Shown piece by piece: positions 35,573 through 43,722 of a stretch of 46,549 nucleotides of DNA. Position 1 is the stretch's first letter. Every line of letters begins with the position of its first letter. The position numbers and the translations under genes were made by a program. The stretch comes from a virus: positions 1 to 46,549 of IMG/VR virus record IMGVR_UViG_3300042141_000261; one strand, written 5' to 3'. The notes under the pieces are model-generated. The model did not search any database and was not told where the DNA came from. It saw only the letters and a list, made by a program, of their open reading frames with translations.

Positions 35573-35989
35573 ATGGAAAATAAAAAAAATCTTGTGCCAG
35601 AGTCATATGACTTAACGCAAAATATTAAAAATGTAGAAATAAATACTGGTTTTATTCTTGGCTTAGAGCGTATAATATTGTACTTTGTCACAGATTTAAT
35701 AGAAGATAAAACTACAATCCCCGGTATGTTTAAAAAGTTTGAGAGTTTGTTATCTCAAAATAAAGAAGAAGCAGAGAGTGTAAACTTAAATGTTTTTGAA
35801 TCTCATGTTTACACTCTCTTTGCTTTACAACAACTTTTTAGATCTCATGCTTATGAGCAAAATTTAGTAAGTAAAATTGAAACTGATGTGAACAATGAAG
35901 AAATTGAGTCTTTAATGGAAGCTTTTAAAACCAATGATTCTGCAAAAATTAAAGAGTTATACCAAAAATTTGGTAAACCATCATCTTAA
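35573..35989 (+). CDS. Lone plus-strand hypothetical protein
   Basis: 138 residues, helical and acidic (rich in Glu, Asn, Leu), no motif. The only rightward gene in the 31-kb leftward block; it converges on and overlaps the stop of the gene at 35981 by 9 bases. Could be a regulator or an anti-host protein; nothing in the sequence decides. Confidence 0.6.
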   Translation: MENKKNLVPESYDLTQNIKNVEINTGFILGLERIILYFVTDLIEDKTTIPGMFKKFESLLSQNKEEAESVNLNVFESHVYTLFALQQLFRSHAYEQNLVSKIETDVNNEEIESLMEAFKTNDSAKIKELYQKFGKPSS

Positions 35990-36436
35990 GTTTATATTAT
36001 TAAAATCTCCAATTTCAAAACAGGCTATAATTGCAAGATTTAACTCTGCTTTACTACATTCAGCAAAAGATTTATAATGAAGTTCCTTGGAGTTAGTATC
36101 CATATAAGATAAACCACAATTATCTTTAACTAATTTTTTAATTTCATTGAAAGTATGACCCACAGATGTTGCTAACTCTCGGCACATAGCATGAATTCTA
36201 GCAATTTGAGCAGCGCTTGCTTTATCTGTGCTATAAGAAATAAAAACATCTAATTTTGTACCATCTGGTATTGATCGCATGAAATTTTCAAATCTCATTT
36301 TATTTACACTAACTGAAAAATCAAAATTTCCATTTTTAGCATTAAGTTGGAGATAAATATTATCGCTTTGAGATATAATGTGAGAACCATCTTGTTCATC
36401 ACCAGGATCAGATATTATTGTGCTGAATTTTTTCAT
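35981..36436 (-). CDS. NinB-like recombination-associated protein
   Basis: 151 residues from the Met chosen here. The C-terminal stretch DKASAAQIARIHAMCRELAT with GHTFNEIKKLVKD and KSFAECSKAEL is like NinB/phage recombination-mediator proteins. The N-terminal half is beta-rich. An upstream in-frame Met at 36463 would add nine residues and increase overlap with the MazG-like gene; I prefer 36436. Role in single-strand annealing is inference. Confidence 0.6.
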   Translation of the reverse strand: MKKFSTIISDPGDEQDGSHIISQSDNIYLQLNAKNGNFDFSVSVNKMRFENFMRSIPDGTKLDVFISYSTDKASAAQIARIHAMCRELATSVGHTFNEIKKLVKDNCGLSYMDTNSKELHYKSFAECSKAELNLAIIACFEIGDFNNINLR

Positions 36437-36668
36437 CTTTAAAATAAATTTGTTTTTTTTCACTTATTCTATTAAGAATATACTGATTATCATAGTACAT
36501 ACTTAATTGGCGTAACCACATTAAAACATCTGCAATTTCATCTTCAACTTGCTTAGTATTTTTTAATTTAGGTTTATTTACACTTTGCATTAAAGCCACT
36601 GATAGTTCACAGCATTCTTCAGCTGTCTTTTTTTTGATATACTCTAGTTCATCAATTTCTATAATCAT
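36408..36668 (-). CDS. MazG-like nucleotide pyrophosphohydrolase, second copy
   Basis: 86 residues. KTAEECCELSVALMQ and EDEIADVLMWL give E-x-x-E and E-x2-D, the metal sites of the MazG helix bundle. It is a distinct gene from that at 20276, with little similarity beyond the motifs. One base from the helicase stop. Confidence 0.72.
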   Translation of the reverse strand: MIIEIDELEYIKKKTAEECCELSVALMQSVNKPKLKNTKQVEDEIADVLMWLRQLSMYYDNQYILNRISEKKQIYFKDEKIQHNNI

Positions 36669-36669
36669 A

Positions 36670-37767
36670 TTAGTAATTTATATATTCTATTTTTGACTTA
36701 TCCAATCCATCAAGTGCTTTTTCAACCCATATTTCATCAACGGAATCTTTATAGCAAAGTATATGACAAGTTGATATTTGTTCAGGGCTTAATCTTAATA
36801 ATCTACCTATTCTTTGTGCAGATTTTCTTTCATTACCATAGGCATGCATAATAATTCCAACTTTAAGTTGTGGTATTGAAACACCCTCATTCAATTGCAT
36901 TACGCAAGATAACTTTTTAATTTGTCCTTCTTTGAATAATCTTAAATTTTCTTCAGAGTTAGCATTATTTGAATGATAACTATATCTACACATTCTATCT
37001 GCTTGTTCTTGGGTATTAGCAAATATAATACACTTATCATTAATATTATTTAGAATACCAAGTAAATAGTCTTCTTTAGTTTGGTAAGCCATTAAAGCTC
37101 TCATTCTAAAAATAGAATAAAACTTTTTTTGTCCGGCACTTTCCGCTTCAGCTAAAAGATTAGATAGTCTAGTATAATCATTGTATTCTGAAGTGAACCA
37201 TATTTTATTAGTTTTGGTTTTCTTTTTGAGTGTATTTAATTTATTTAAACTAATTTTGTGTACTATAATTTTATAGTCGTTTAATATCTTTTGATCAGTG
37301 GCTTCATCCACTGAAAATCTAAAAACAACCGGGCAGTGCTTTTCAATTAGTTTATATTTTTCACTGCTTTTTACAACAGGAAGTGTTCCACTTAAACCTA
37401 ATATTTTATTATGATATGCATTTAAAAAGTTCTCATGTTGAGGTAGAATATTATGACATTCATCTAAACAAACAATATCATATTCATTAGGATCTTTTTT
37501 ATTTAATGAAAGATATGTGGTAAACTCTATATGATCTTTTAAAGATTCAACATTCATCTTTTCAAGTTCTGTATTCCAAGAATCTTTAACTGAGAGTTTT
37601 GGTATAACCACTAAAACTTTTAAAAAGACATTGTAGTTGTTTATTAAATATTTTATAGCAATCCTAGTTTTACCAACACCCATTGAGATACCAACACTAC
37701 ATTTTTTATAATTTTTGATAACATTTAAAGCCTGTTCTTGTACTGAATCTTTATTTGACATAAGCAT
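36670..37767 (-). CDS. SF2 DNA helicase
   Basis: 365 residues. Motif I ISMGVGKTR, motif II DECHN, motif III GLSGTLP, motif VI QRIGRLLR; the two RecA-like halves are complete, and no extra domain is present. DECH-box SF2 translocases of this size are part of crAss-like replication sets, acting on forks or recombination intermediates. Its start is 13 bases after the tRNA-Arg gene. Confidence 0.85.
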   Translation of the reverse strand: MLMSNKDSVQEQALNVIKNYKKCSVGISMGVGKTRIAIKYLINNYNVFLKVLVVIPKLSVKDSWNTELEKMNVESLKDHIEFTTYLSLNKKDPNEYDIVCLDECHNILPQHENFLNAYHNKILGLSGTLPVVKSSEKYKLIEKHCPVVFRFSVDEATDQKILNDYKIIVHKISLNKLNTLKKKTKTNKIWFTSEYNDYTRLSNLLAEAESAGQKKFYSIFRMRALMAYQTKEDYLLGILNNINDKCIIFANTQEQADRMCRYSYHSNNANSEENLRLFKEGQIKKLSCVMQLNEGVSIPQLKVGIIMHAYGNERKSAQRIGRLLRLSPEQISTCHILCYKDSVDEIWVEKALDGLDKSKIEYINY

Positions 37768-37780
37768 TTAATTTTAAAAG

Positions 37781-37852
37781 TAGTTCTACCTGGAATCGAA
37801 CCAGGAATAACAGATTAGAAATCTGTAGTTATATCCGTTTAACTATAGAACT
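37781..37852 (-). tRNA. tRNA-Arg (TCT)
   Basis: A 72-nt cloverleaf: acceptor AGTTCTA/TAGAACT, D stem GTTA/TAAC, anticodon stem ACAGA/TCTGT with loop TTTCTAA (anticodon TCT), T arm CCTGG-TTCGATT-CCAGG, discriminator A, no encoded CCA. It reads AGA, the favoured Arg codon of these genes, and sits inside the leftward replication operon. Confidence 0.92.
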
Positions 37853-37872
37853 AACACTTATTAAAAGTGTTT

Positions 37873-38169
37873 TTAATCATTGTCTTCTTTGAGTTTTTTT
37901 ATAATACTACTGATAATATTATCACTAGCATTTTCAAGTTCTTTCTCAAAATAATTAACTTTTTCAAGAATATATACAGAAGCTATAAAAATAAGTTCAT
38001 TATAACTAAAAGTATGTACAATCTTTTCAACCGCATGACTAGGTTTAAAATTTTCTTCTAAAAAACAACTTTTAATTATTTGAGTGACTTTTTCTTTACA
38101 GTCTTCCAAATCTTTTTCTGATACATTTAAAGCATCTTTAAGTTTTGCTTCATTATGATTAAATTCCAT
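37873..38169 (-). CDS. Helical hypothetical protein
   Basis: 98 residues, predicted all-helical with alternating charged residues (Glu/Lys) and no Cys cluster or catalytic motif. Two bases after the HNH gene. Function unknown. Confidence 0.5.
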   Translation of the reverse strand: MEFNHNEAKLKDALNVSEKDLEDCKEKVTQIIKSCFLEENFKPSHAVEKIVHTFSYNELIFIASVYILEKVNYFEKELENASDNIISSIIKKLKEDND

Positions 38170-38171
38170 AA

Positions 38172-38441
38172 TTAAAATTTTGATTGTGATAAGTTTAATT
38201 CTATTGCTTCTTTAGGGTTTTCTTCTATCCATCTGTGACAGTTTCTACATACAGAAAGCCACGTGGAAGTATCATTATGATACTTACCACGGCCTTTCAT
38301 ATGATGTATTTCATTTGCTTTTAGAAAACAGTTATAAATCTTAGCTTGACACATTGGATATTTATCCAAATGTATCTTTCTTAACTTTGAATATTCAGAG
38401 TTAAGTTTAACCATTTTCTTTGAAAACTTATTTATTGCCAA
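38172..38441 (-). CDS. HNH-family endonuclease
   Basis: 89 residues. EIHHMKGRGKYHNDT and CRNCHRWIEENP give the His-His, His and paired Cys zinc sites; an earlier MCQAKIYNCF supplies a second Cys pair. Small HNH proteins of phages act in packaging or recombination or are homing nucleases; this lies in the replication block, with a 14-base overlap on the gene upstream, so a homing nuclease is less likely. Confidence 0.78.
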   Translation of the reverse strand: MAINKFSKKMVKLNSEYSKLRKIHLDKYPMCQAKIYNCFLKANEIHHMKGRGKYHNDTSTWLSVCRNCHRWIEENPKEAIELNLSQSKF

Positions 38442-38952
38442 CTGCCTTAATAGTTAAAAAGTTTTTAGGCAAAAGTCCTTCAGCCATAAATTTTAATATA
38501 ACATCTTCATAAGTTAAACCTAAATCCTTTAAACTTAAAGTGTTTTTATATTCAGGTAAATACTCATCTGCCGGTATATTTACTATAGCTCTTACATTTT
38601 CACCAAATACTTTATAAAGATAGTCATTAACTCTTTTATTTACAATATACTGTTTCCAATTGTTTAAAACATCTTGACCTCTTTGCCATACCCTTTTAAT
38701 TCTTTTCTTTTTATCCCAATGCAAAGCATTTTGTTGTTCTTGTGTGTATATGTTTAAACCGTGTAGAACACGTTTAAACAAAAAATGTTGTTGAGGATTT
38801 AACTTAGAATAATCTAAATTTTTTAAATCATTAGGATTATGAAGTTGATACTCTTGTAAGATTCCATAATATGCGTATCTTTCTTCACGAAATTTTAGAT
38901 TATTTATTTGTTCTTCTTGTTGTAAAAGTTTAATTTGTTCTGAATTTAGCAT
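38428..38952 (-). CDS. Phage hypothetical protein, basic
   Basis: 174 residues with a helical N-terminus (EQIKLLQQEEQINNLKFREE), a basic stretch DKKKRIKRVWQRGQ suited to nucleic-acid contact, and a C-terminal helix bundle. I recall similar proteins in crAss-like gene sets without a role. Overlaps the HNH gene by 14 bases. Confidence 0.5.
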   Translation of the reverse strand: MLNSEQIKLLQQEEQINNLKFREERYAYYGILQEYQLHNPNDLKNLDYSKLNPQQHFLFKRVLHGLNIYTQEQQNALHWDKKKRIKRVWQRGQDVLNNWKQYIVNKRVNDYLYKVFGENVRAIVNIPADEYLPEYKNTLSLKDLGLTYEDVILKFMAEGLLPKNFLTIKAVGNK

Positions 38953-38971
38953 AAAGTTAGTTTTAAAGAGT

Positions 38972-39000
38972 AAAAAAAAGGGCGGTTATTAGCCGCCCTT
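38972..39000 (-). terminator. Rho-independent terminator
   Basis: AAGGGCGG/CCGCCCTT, an 8-bp stem with a 7-base loop, followed on the minus strand by eight T. It ends the transcript of the DNA-binding-candidate gene at 39019 and isolates the operon downstream. On the plus strand no T run follows. Confidence 0.88.
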
Positions 39001-39018
39001 CTAAAATAAATTTAAATT

Positions 39019-39534
39019 TTAAAGTTCAAATGTATTATCATCATCAATAGTTTCAAGTTCATTTGAAACTATATTGCTAATAGCACTATTAACTGAATTT
39101 GCATTAGCGCTACGAATTGCATCAACGTTATCATGGTTAATCAATTCATTTTGATCTTCCATATCTGTTGTGTAATAAGTGATCCTATAAATAGGTTGAC
39201 CATATAAACAGCAAACAACACCTGTTTTACCAGCAATTTTTAAATGCTGATCTGGGTTTTCTTCACTAAAAGGTGTAACAGACTCTTTTATGACAATTTT
39301 ACCTTCAATTTGCTGTCCGGCTTTATAACCAAGTTCTTTTAATTCCGCAACTGTACCTTTAACAAGAGTGGTAACTTTGCTTTTTTTAAGCCAATTTAGA
39401 CTTTTTGGATTAGCTGGATTTTGCTGAATAGTAATTGAAGATTGCTCTAATAGAATTACACCGTATTCAGGACTGTTTTTACTTTGGCGGATAACCATAC
39501 CGTTATCATCAGCCACTACTGTAACTGCATTCAT
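39019..39534 (-). CDS. DNA-binding candidate with acidic DDDNTFEL tail
   Basis: 171 residues. The body is beta-rich (two runs of strands, VVADDNGMVIRQSK onward), with no catalytic residues; the C-terminus ends IDDDNTFEL, similar to the SSB (ends DDFEL) and the DUF932-like protein (ends NSTFEL). A second ssDNA-binding or recruiting protein is plausible. High expression is suggested by the strong terminator just after it. Confidence 0.5.
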   Translation of the reverse strand: MNAVTVVADDNGMVIRQSKNSPEYGVILLEQSSITIQQNPANPKSLNWLKKSKVTTLVKGTVAELKELGYKAGQQIEGKIVIKESVTPFSEENPDQHLKIAGKTGVVCCLYGQPIYRITYYTTDMEDQNELINHDNVDAIRSANANSVNSAISNIVSNELETIDDDNTFEL

Positions 39535-39555
39535 TTTTTTAAGGTTTTAAGTTAG

Positions 39556-39843
39556 TTAAAAATTATCGTCTTCCTCAGGAAGAATATTATTTATATTGAT
39601 ATTTCGATCTAATAGATCAATATCATCATCAAATATAGAAAGGAATTCAGGTTCAATATCATCTAATATTTCTTCTAATTCTTTTTCTTGTTCTTTAGAA
39701 TATAAGTTATAAAATGGATCTTTAGACTCTTTAAGATATGACTTGCCCAATCCGTTTAAATCTTGTAAGTCTCTTTCAGACATATCAAGATACTGTTCAA
39801 CAGAAATCTCTATAATATTACCATTAGGCAGTTGCAAAATCAT
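39556..39843 (-). CDS. Acidic phage protein, QLPNGNIIEISVEQYL type
   Basis: 95 residues: QLPNGNIIEISVEQYLDMSE followed by RDLQDLNGLG at the N-terminus, a run of Glu/Asp in the centre and the end PEEDDNF. The N-terminal pattern recurs in Bacteroidota phages, role unknown. It has a TATATTTG box 20 bases upstream. Confidence 0.55.
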   Translation of the reverse strand: MILQLPNGNIIEISVEQYLDMSERDLQDLNGLGKSYLKESKDPFYNLYSKEQEKELEEILDDIEPEFLSIFDDDIDLLDRNININNILPEEDDNF

Positions 39844-39863
39844 CTCTTAACTCATATATAATA

Positions 39864-39871
39864 CAAATATA
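39864..39871 (-). promoter_or_regulatory. Candidate -7 box TATATTTG
   Basis: TATATTTG on the minus strand, 20 bases before the ATG at 39843. No obvious TTTG box 19-21 bases upstream. Same form as the boxes at 23424 and 35546. Confidence 0.35.
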
Positions 39872-39947
39872 TATAAGTTTATTTTATCTGTTTCTATTAA
39901 TGTTACGTTTTCATAGGAGTTTTAAATTTTTTGTTTTACTATTATAG

Positions 39948-40196
39948 CTATCTCAAAATTAAATATTTTCCTTTTCTAGTTAAATACCCTTTGGTTTTAA
40001 GTTCTTTAATATACAAAGAAACTTGAGACACGCTTTTTGAACTAATATCGGATAATGTATTTAAAGAAGGAAAGCACCTTCTGTTCTTATCTGCATAAGA
40101 TGTTAAAATAGCATACAAACCTTTTGCTTGTAAACTTAAGCCAGGATCTGTTACAATTTCTTTATTAACTATGCCAAAATTAAAGTTTTTTGACAT
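39948..40196 (-). CDS. RepL/helix-turn-helix replication-initiator-like protein
   Basis: 82 residues. The start NFGIVNKEIVTDPGLSLQAK and the later SYADKNRRCFPSLNTLSDIS, then SQVSLYIKELKTKGYLTRKG, form a typical winged helix of RepL/DnaD-N type, which binds replication origins or acts as a regulator. It is the only gene here ending in TAG, with an in-frame TAA two codons further on. It overlaps the gene upstream by 17 bases. Confidence 0.7.
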   Translation of the reverse strand: MSKNFNFGIVNKEIVTDPGLSLQAKGLYAILTSYADKNRRCFPSLNTLSDISSKSVSQVSLYIKELKTKGYLTRKGKYLILR

Positions 40197-40326
40197 ATTT
40201 ACTTTCTATAATAGAATAACAAACATCTAAATTTAATTCGCTTTCAAGTTCCTTATCCTGCCAAGCGTATTTATTAGACATCCATTTTCCAAAAGAAGGA
40301 CAACTCGCATCACTGTTAAGTGTCAT
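40180..40326 (-). CDS. Small hypothetical protein
   Basis: 48 residues starting MTLNSDASCPSFGKWMSNKY, acidic helix at the end. The start at 40326 gives a small overlap with the gene before it; a further upstream Met at 40419 would overlap far more. Unrecognised. Confidence 0.45.
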   Translation of the reverse strand: MTLNSDASCPSFGKWMSNKYAWQDKELESELNLDVCYSIIESKYVKKL

Positions 40327-40822
40327 TTGCTGAAGGGTTAAGTATTCCTTCAAATTCTGTACTAATAAGTCTTTTGAGATCAGTGCCATTGTTAAAATAA
40401 GGGATTTGAGATTTTTCAATTTTTTGAATGTCTAAAATACTGCATGTTGTTTCTAAAGTTTCATTTCCAAGAAACAAACAACATTTCATATTTATATTAT
40501 AAGGGTCGTGTGTCTCAGAATAATTATCACTTCGTATAATTTTACCAAATAATTTATTTTCAACAAGTAAGCCAATATCTATCAAATGATCTTCTACAAA
40601 TTTTGTATCTATAAAATTCTTACTTAAATTAGAAATATCTATAGAAAAATAAGTATCTTTTTCAAAACAACAATGTTTAGTTGAATTAAAATGTAAAGTA
40701 ATTACAAGATTTAAAAGAGGAGAACTAGAATTTGATATTAAACAATTTACTATATTATCTGAATTTTCAGACTTTATCATACTTTTTAATATACTTCTTA
40801 AAGTATCTGGTTTAATTATCAT
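40316..40822 (-). CDS. Hypothetical protein
   Basis: 168 residues, mixed helix and strand, with Cys scattered through the sequence but no clear zinc ligand set. Coupled by ATGA to the 52-residue gene upstream. Function unknown. Confidence 0.5.
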   Translation of the reverse strand: MIIKPDTLRSILKSMIKSENSDNIVNCLISNSSSPLLNLVITLHFNSTKHCCFEKDTYFSIDISNLSKNFIDTKFVEDHLIDIGLLVENKLFGKIIRSDNYSETHDPYNINMKCCLFLGNETLETTCSILDIQKIEKSQIPYFNNGTDLKRLISTEFEGILNPSANDT

Positions 40823-40977
40823 TTTTTTATACTGTTAATTACTTTTAACTTAACCCGGGCAATATCTATCACTTTTTTATTGTGACTATAGCTTATTATA
40901 TCCTCTATATTAGACTTTTCAATGGCCAATTTAGATTCAGATATAGAATTTAACCATTTTCTGTATTTTTCTTCCAT
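40819..40977 (-). CDS. Small helical hypothetical protein
   Basis: 52 residues starting MEEKYRKWLNSISESKLAIE, one or two charged helices. It ends in an ATGA overlap with the following ATG, a pattern shared by real gene pairs here, which is the main reason to accept it. Upstream, 41-base 40978-41075 shows no gene. Confidence 0.55.
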   Translation of the reverse strand: MEEKYRKWLNSISESKLAIEKSNIEDIISYSHNKKVIDIARVKLKVINSIKK

Positions 40978-41075
40978 TTTTATAGTTATTTAAACTGAAT
41001 CAGTCATTTTTAAATAAATCACTGTATAGTATAGTAATTAATTACTGGTATTGTTAGTATCCGATATACCGGAAG

Positions 41076-41765
41076 TTATGTAAAAAAACAGCTAATATCC
41101 ATTCTTTTTGTACTAAAGTACATGGAGTCTGTGGTGGTATAGGTTTTAAAACTATTTGATTCAAGACTTTCAATTTTTTTTAAATCTTCAAAAGAACTTG
41201 CTTTAACTTCTTTTAAAAATATACTATGCATACTTTGTACTTTTTTAACTACAGTCATAACATCACCAGAAGATAAAAAATCAGAGTCTGTACCTTTAAT
41301 TTCTAACCTTAAATGATAATAAAATGAATTTAGAGTATTATTCTTAGGATTAGCTAAATGTATTAGTTTGTAAGATTTTAAAAGATCTAGACTAAATTCT
41401 AAAGTTAACATCCAGTTTTTTTTATCTCCTATTTTTAAATTAAAAGCCTGGAAAATAAAATTATCTACAGGTTGCTCTGGTTTACAATAATCAATATAAT
41501 CAATTAGTTTATAAGTTAACCAATTTGTTAATCTATTACTCTTAATACATGAAATAATTAACTTATTTACTTTATATTCATAATATTGATTTATTGTTGT
41601 ACCATACCAATTTCTAGATATACTCAAATAAGATTCTATAGGTAATTTATCATCAGATTGAGATTCACTAAGAACTGTTAAGTTGTTATAACCAGATTCA
41701 GGAAAAATATCAATTCTTGTATCACCACGAGCAACTGAACCTTTTTTACTTTCAAAAAGTTTCAT
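41076..41765 (-). CDS. Hypothetical protein, beta-rich
   Basis: 229 residues from the ATG at 41765, which overlaps the upstream gene by 14 bases; an ATG at 41783 is possible. Strand-rich with Tyr and Asn, no catalytic motif. Its C-terminal coding run ends near a small A+T-rich gap without further features. Confidence 0.5.
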   Translation of the reverse strand: MKLFESKKGSVARGDTRIDIFPESGYNNLTVLSESQSDDKLPIESYLSISRNWYGTTINQYYEYKVNKLIISCIKSNRLTNWLTYKLIDYIDYCKPEQPVDNFIFQAFNLKIGDKKNWMLTLEFSLDLLKSYKLIHLANPKNNTLNSFYYHLRLEIKGTDSDFLSSGDVMTVVKKVQSMHSIFLKEVKASSFEDLKKIESLESNSFKTYTTTDSMYFSTKRMDISCFFT

Positions 41766-41943
41766 GTGTTTCTTTAGGTTCAAGATCTAAAACTTCAATT
41801 TCAAAAATAGTTTTAACATTTTTATGTACTATATAGATAGTACTATTTTGATCTTTGCGTGTATAAGCCACACTATAAGACGGAGTAAATAATTCAACTC
41901 CGTCTTTTGTGTAGCAGTATAATGTATTATCTGGATTAATCAT
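41752..41943 (-). CDS. Small hypothetical protein
   Basis: 63 residues, beta-rich (TLYCYTKDGVELFTPSYSVA), acidic end ETHETF. Overlaps both flanking genes by 8-14 bases. Unrecognised. Confidence 0.5.
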   Translation of the reverse strand: MINPDNTLYCYTKDGVELFTPSYSVAYTRKDQNSTIYIVHKNVKTIFEIEVLDLEPKETHETF

Positions 41944-42211
41944 AACTTTTACAATAGTTTAAATATTCAATTGTTTCTGAGGATTCTTGTTTTACAAACT
42001 TTTTTTTAATTGCAAAATCTAAAAGGTTTTGATTTTCTTGTAATGTTTCAATTAGTTGTTCTTCTGTAAAATCTAAAAGTTTAGATTTTTCAACAACTAT
42101 AGAATTGTCTTCATCAAAGAATACACGGACATTCTTTGTACCGGCTATTAATATCAAACCCATACCGGATTCAGTTAAAGCAAATAGTTCTTCTCTTAGT
42201 ATTTCTAACAT
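41936..42211 (-). CDS. Small acidic hypothetical protein
   Basis: 91 residues starting MLEILREELFALTESGMGLI. Acidic, helix-strand-helix. The start at 42211 leaves 17 bases to the previous gene; an upstream Met at 42280 would read into the 52-residue gene at 42229. No function inferred. Confidence 0.55.
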   Translation of the reverse strand: MLEILREELFALTESGMGLILIAGTKNVRVFFDEDNSIVVEKSKLLDFTEEQLIETLQENQNLLDFAIKKKFVKQESSETIEYLNYCKSYD

Positions 42212-42228
42212 ATTTAAGAATTTAGTTT

Positions 42229-42387
42229 TTAATAACCGTTGTATTTTTTTAATTCCACTAAATGATGATATAAAGGCCAATTTATAGTATATTTTTTTAT
42301 TACATCAGAGGTTTTTAAATTTTCATATTCTGATGCTTTTTTAATAATATAAGATTGCCATTCTTTAAAATTTTTATTAGTATTCAT
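42229..42387 (-). CDS. Small hypothetical protein
   Basis: 52 residues starting MNTNKNFKEWQSYIIKKASE and ending KKYNGY. Unrecognised; spacing of 17 bases to the next ATG and shared direction support it. A CATATTTG box about 25 bases upstream resembles the TATATTTG promoter boxes at 23424, 35546 and 39864 (one mismatch). Confidence 0.5.
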   Translation of the reverse strand: MNTNKNFKEWQSYIIKKASEYENLKTSDVIKKYTINWPLYHHLVELKKYNGY

Positions 42388-42432
42388 AATTTTAGACAGT
42401 TTAAAGTGTACAAATATGTGAGTTATTTAGAA

Positions 42433-42693
42433 TTATATAAAAAAAGGTCTAATTGTTATTACTCCAACTGCAAAACCAAAAGCAAAAGCCAAAGCAATAA
42501 ATAACCTTTCCTTAAATGTTTTGGCTTCAATGTTGTAATGATTCATAGGTAAACACAATAATGGATTTATAAAAACCATCAGTACCATACCCATCCAATT
42601 TTTTTCCATAAGGAATCTAAAGCCTGCTATACTATTTGCTTCTAAAATAATTGCAGTAAAGAAAACTAAAATAAGTTTGTATTTAAACTGCAT
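42433..42693 (-). CDS. Small membrane protein
   Basis: 86 residues with hydrophobic segments at about 5-20, 33-48 and 64-84, plus short basic loops. Unrecognised; a bacteriophage membrane protein of unknown role. It lies five bases after the lipoprotein gene. Confidence 0.5.
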   Translation of the reverse strand: MQFKYKLILVFFTAIILEANSIAGFRFLMEKNWMGMVLMVFINPLLCLPMNHYNIEAKTFKERLFIALAFAFGFAVGVITIRPFFI

Positions 42694-42698
42694 ATGAG

Positions 42699-42989
42699 TT
42701 ATTTTAATGACCGCTTATAAAACTCAACCTGTAAGCTATCTAATGTCAAATTGCAAATTGAAACACCAGCTTCACCATATGATCCTGAAGCAATCATATA
42801 CTTCATTCCACTTCTTTCAACGTAATGCAATTTTACCGGGTATCCAATCTCTTCATAATTTTGTGTAATTCTTGCTTTTGTTACTACTCTATTGGATTCT
42901 GTTTTCTCATTATTACACGAAGATAAAACAAATGCTAACATTGCATATAAAACAATAGTAGTTTTGGGAGACTTGATGTTTAGTTTCAT
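42699..42989 (-). CDS. Small lipoprotein, unknown
   Basis: 96 residues. KTTIVLYAMLAFVLSSC gives a type II signal peptide with lipobox LSSC, so an outer-membrane lipoprotein is predicted. The rest is beta-rich. I took the Met at 42989 because it puts the signal peptide at the N-terminus; a start at 43031 would add 14 Pro/Asn-rich residues. A role in superinfection exclusion is possible but unsupported. Confidence 0.55.
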   Translation of the reverse strand: MKLNIKSPKTTIVLYAMLAFVLSSCNNEKTESNRVVTKARITQNYEEIGYPVKLHYVERSGMKYMIASGSYGEAGVSICNLTLDSLQVEFYKRSLK

Positions 42990-43061
42990 GGGTTTAGGGT
43001 TTGGGTTGGACGATATGGGGGTTATGGGCAACCATAATGAACTGACAGTAATTTGCCATTT

Positions 43062-43352
43062 TTAATAAAATACTTTGCCGCATTGTTTACACTTCCAAAT
43101 TCCGCTTTTCCTCAAATAAATATCTTCGTGAGAACAAGGAACGGCAGCCGCTAACAATGGTTTTGCGGCAGTCGGAGGTTCAGGTAGTGGCATCCAATGG
43201 GTGACTTCACGGGGCCACCAAAAGCTGTCATCGCTGTTCCATTCATTGTAATAGGTATTGTACGAGGCAACGCTTTTTATTCCGATTTCATTGCAAACCA
43301 GCACGCGTTTTCCATCCTTGGGCATTTGGTCTTTACAGGCTATCCATTCCAT
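43062..43352 (-). CDS. DUF551-like protein with zinc-ribbon tail
   Basis: 96 residues. WIACKDQMPKDGKRVLVCNE and VTHWMPLPEPP match DUF551, common in phages; the C-terminal part holds CSHEDIYLRKSGIWKCKQCG, four metal-binding residues in a small ribbon. Its G+C content is visibly higher than the surroundings, as for the next gene to the right, suggesting acquisition from another phage or host. Confidence 0.65.
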   Translation of the reverse strand: MEWIACKDQMPKDGKRVLVCNEIGIKSVASYNTYYNEWNSDDSFWWPREVTHWMPLPEPPTAAKPLLAAAVPCSHEDIYLRKSGIWKCKQCGKVFY

Positions 43353-43635
43353 TATTTCAAGGGTTTAGGGCTTAAGAATATATTCGTATCTTTGTCTCAA
43401 TAGACCCCTTCTGTACCGTTCCCCGGTTGACGGACTCTCTGTTCACACCGTGCCTGTGGCACTACAGTGACTGGTTGTTTACCCACCTTCAACTACCAGA
43501 AAGTTTTTCTCGTTGAGAGCGGGTCCGGATCTAAAAAAGAAAAATCAAAAACTTTTCTTTATGAACCTTTTACCATACCAGTCTCACAACTGGAGTTAAT
43601 TGGGTTTCCAAGATGTCAAAGAACAATTTCTTTTG
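43353..43635. other. Non-coding G+C-rich gap between DUF551 gene and tRNA-Met
   Basis: 283 bases with no credible gene. Bases 43386-43560 are much more G+C-rich than the phage average and contain GTGCC/GGCAC and paired GGAC..CTCTC with GAGAG..GTCC, so a local RNA fold is possible. A plus-strand TATCTTTG box lies at 43386. Of unclear origin; perhaps acquired with the neighbouring island. Confidence 0.4.
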
Positions 43636-43709
<74 letters not shown>

Positions 43710-43722
43710 ATAATTATTTATC

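Noticed and set aside
37781-37852. Suppressor tRNA (anticodon CTA)
   Set aside because: CTA occurs in the loop one base off; with a 5-bp stem and 7-base loop the anticodon is TCT.
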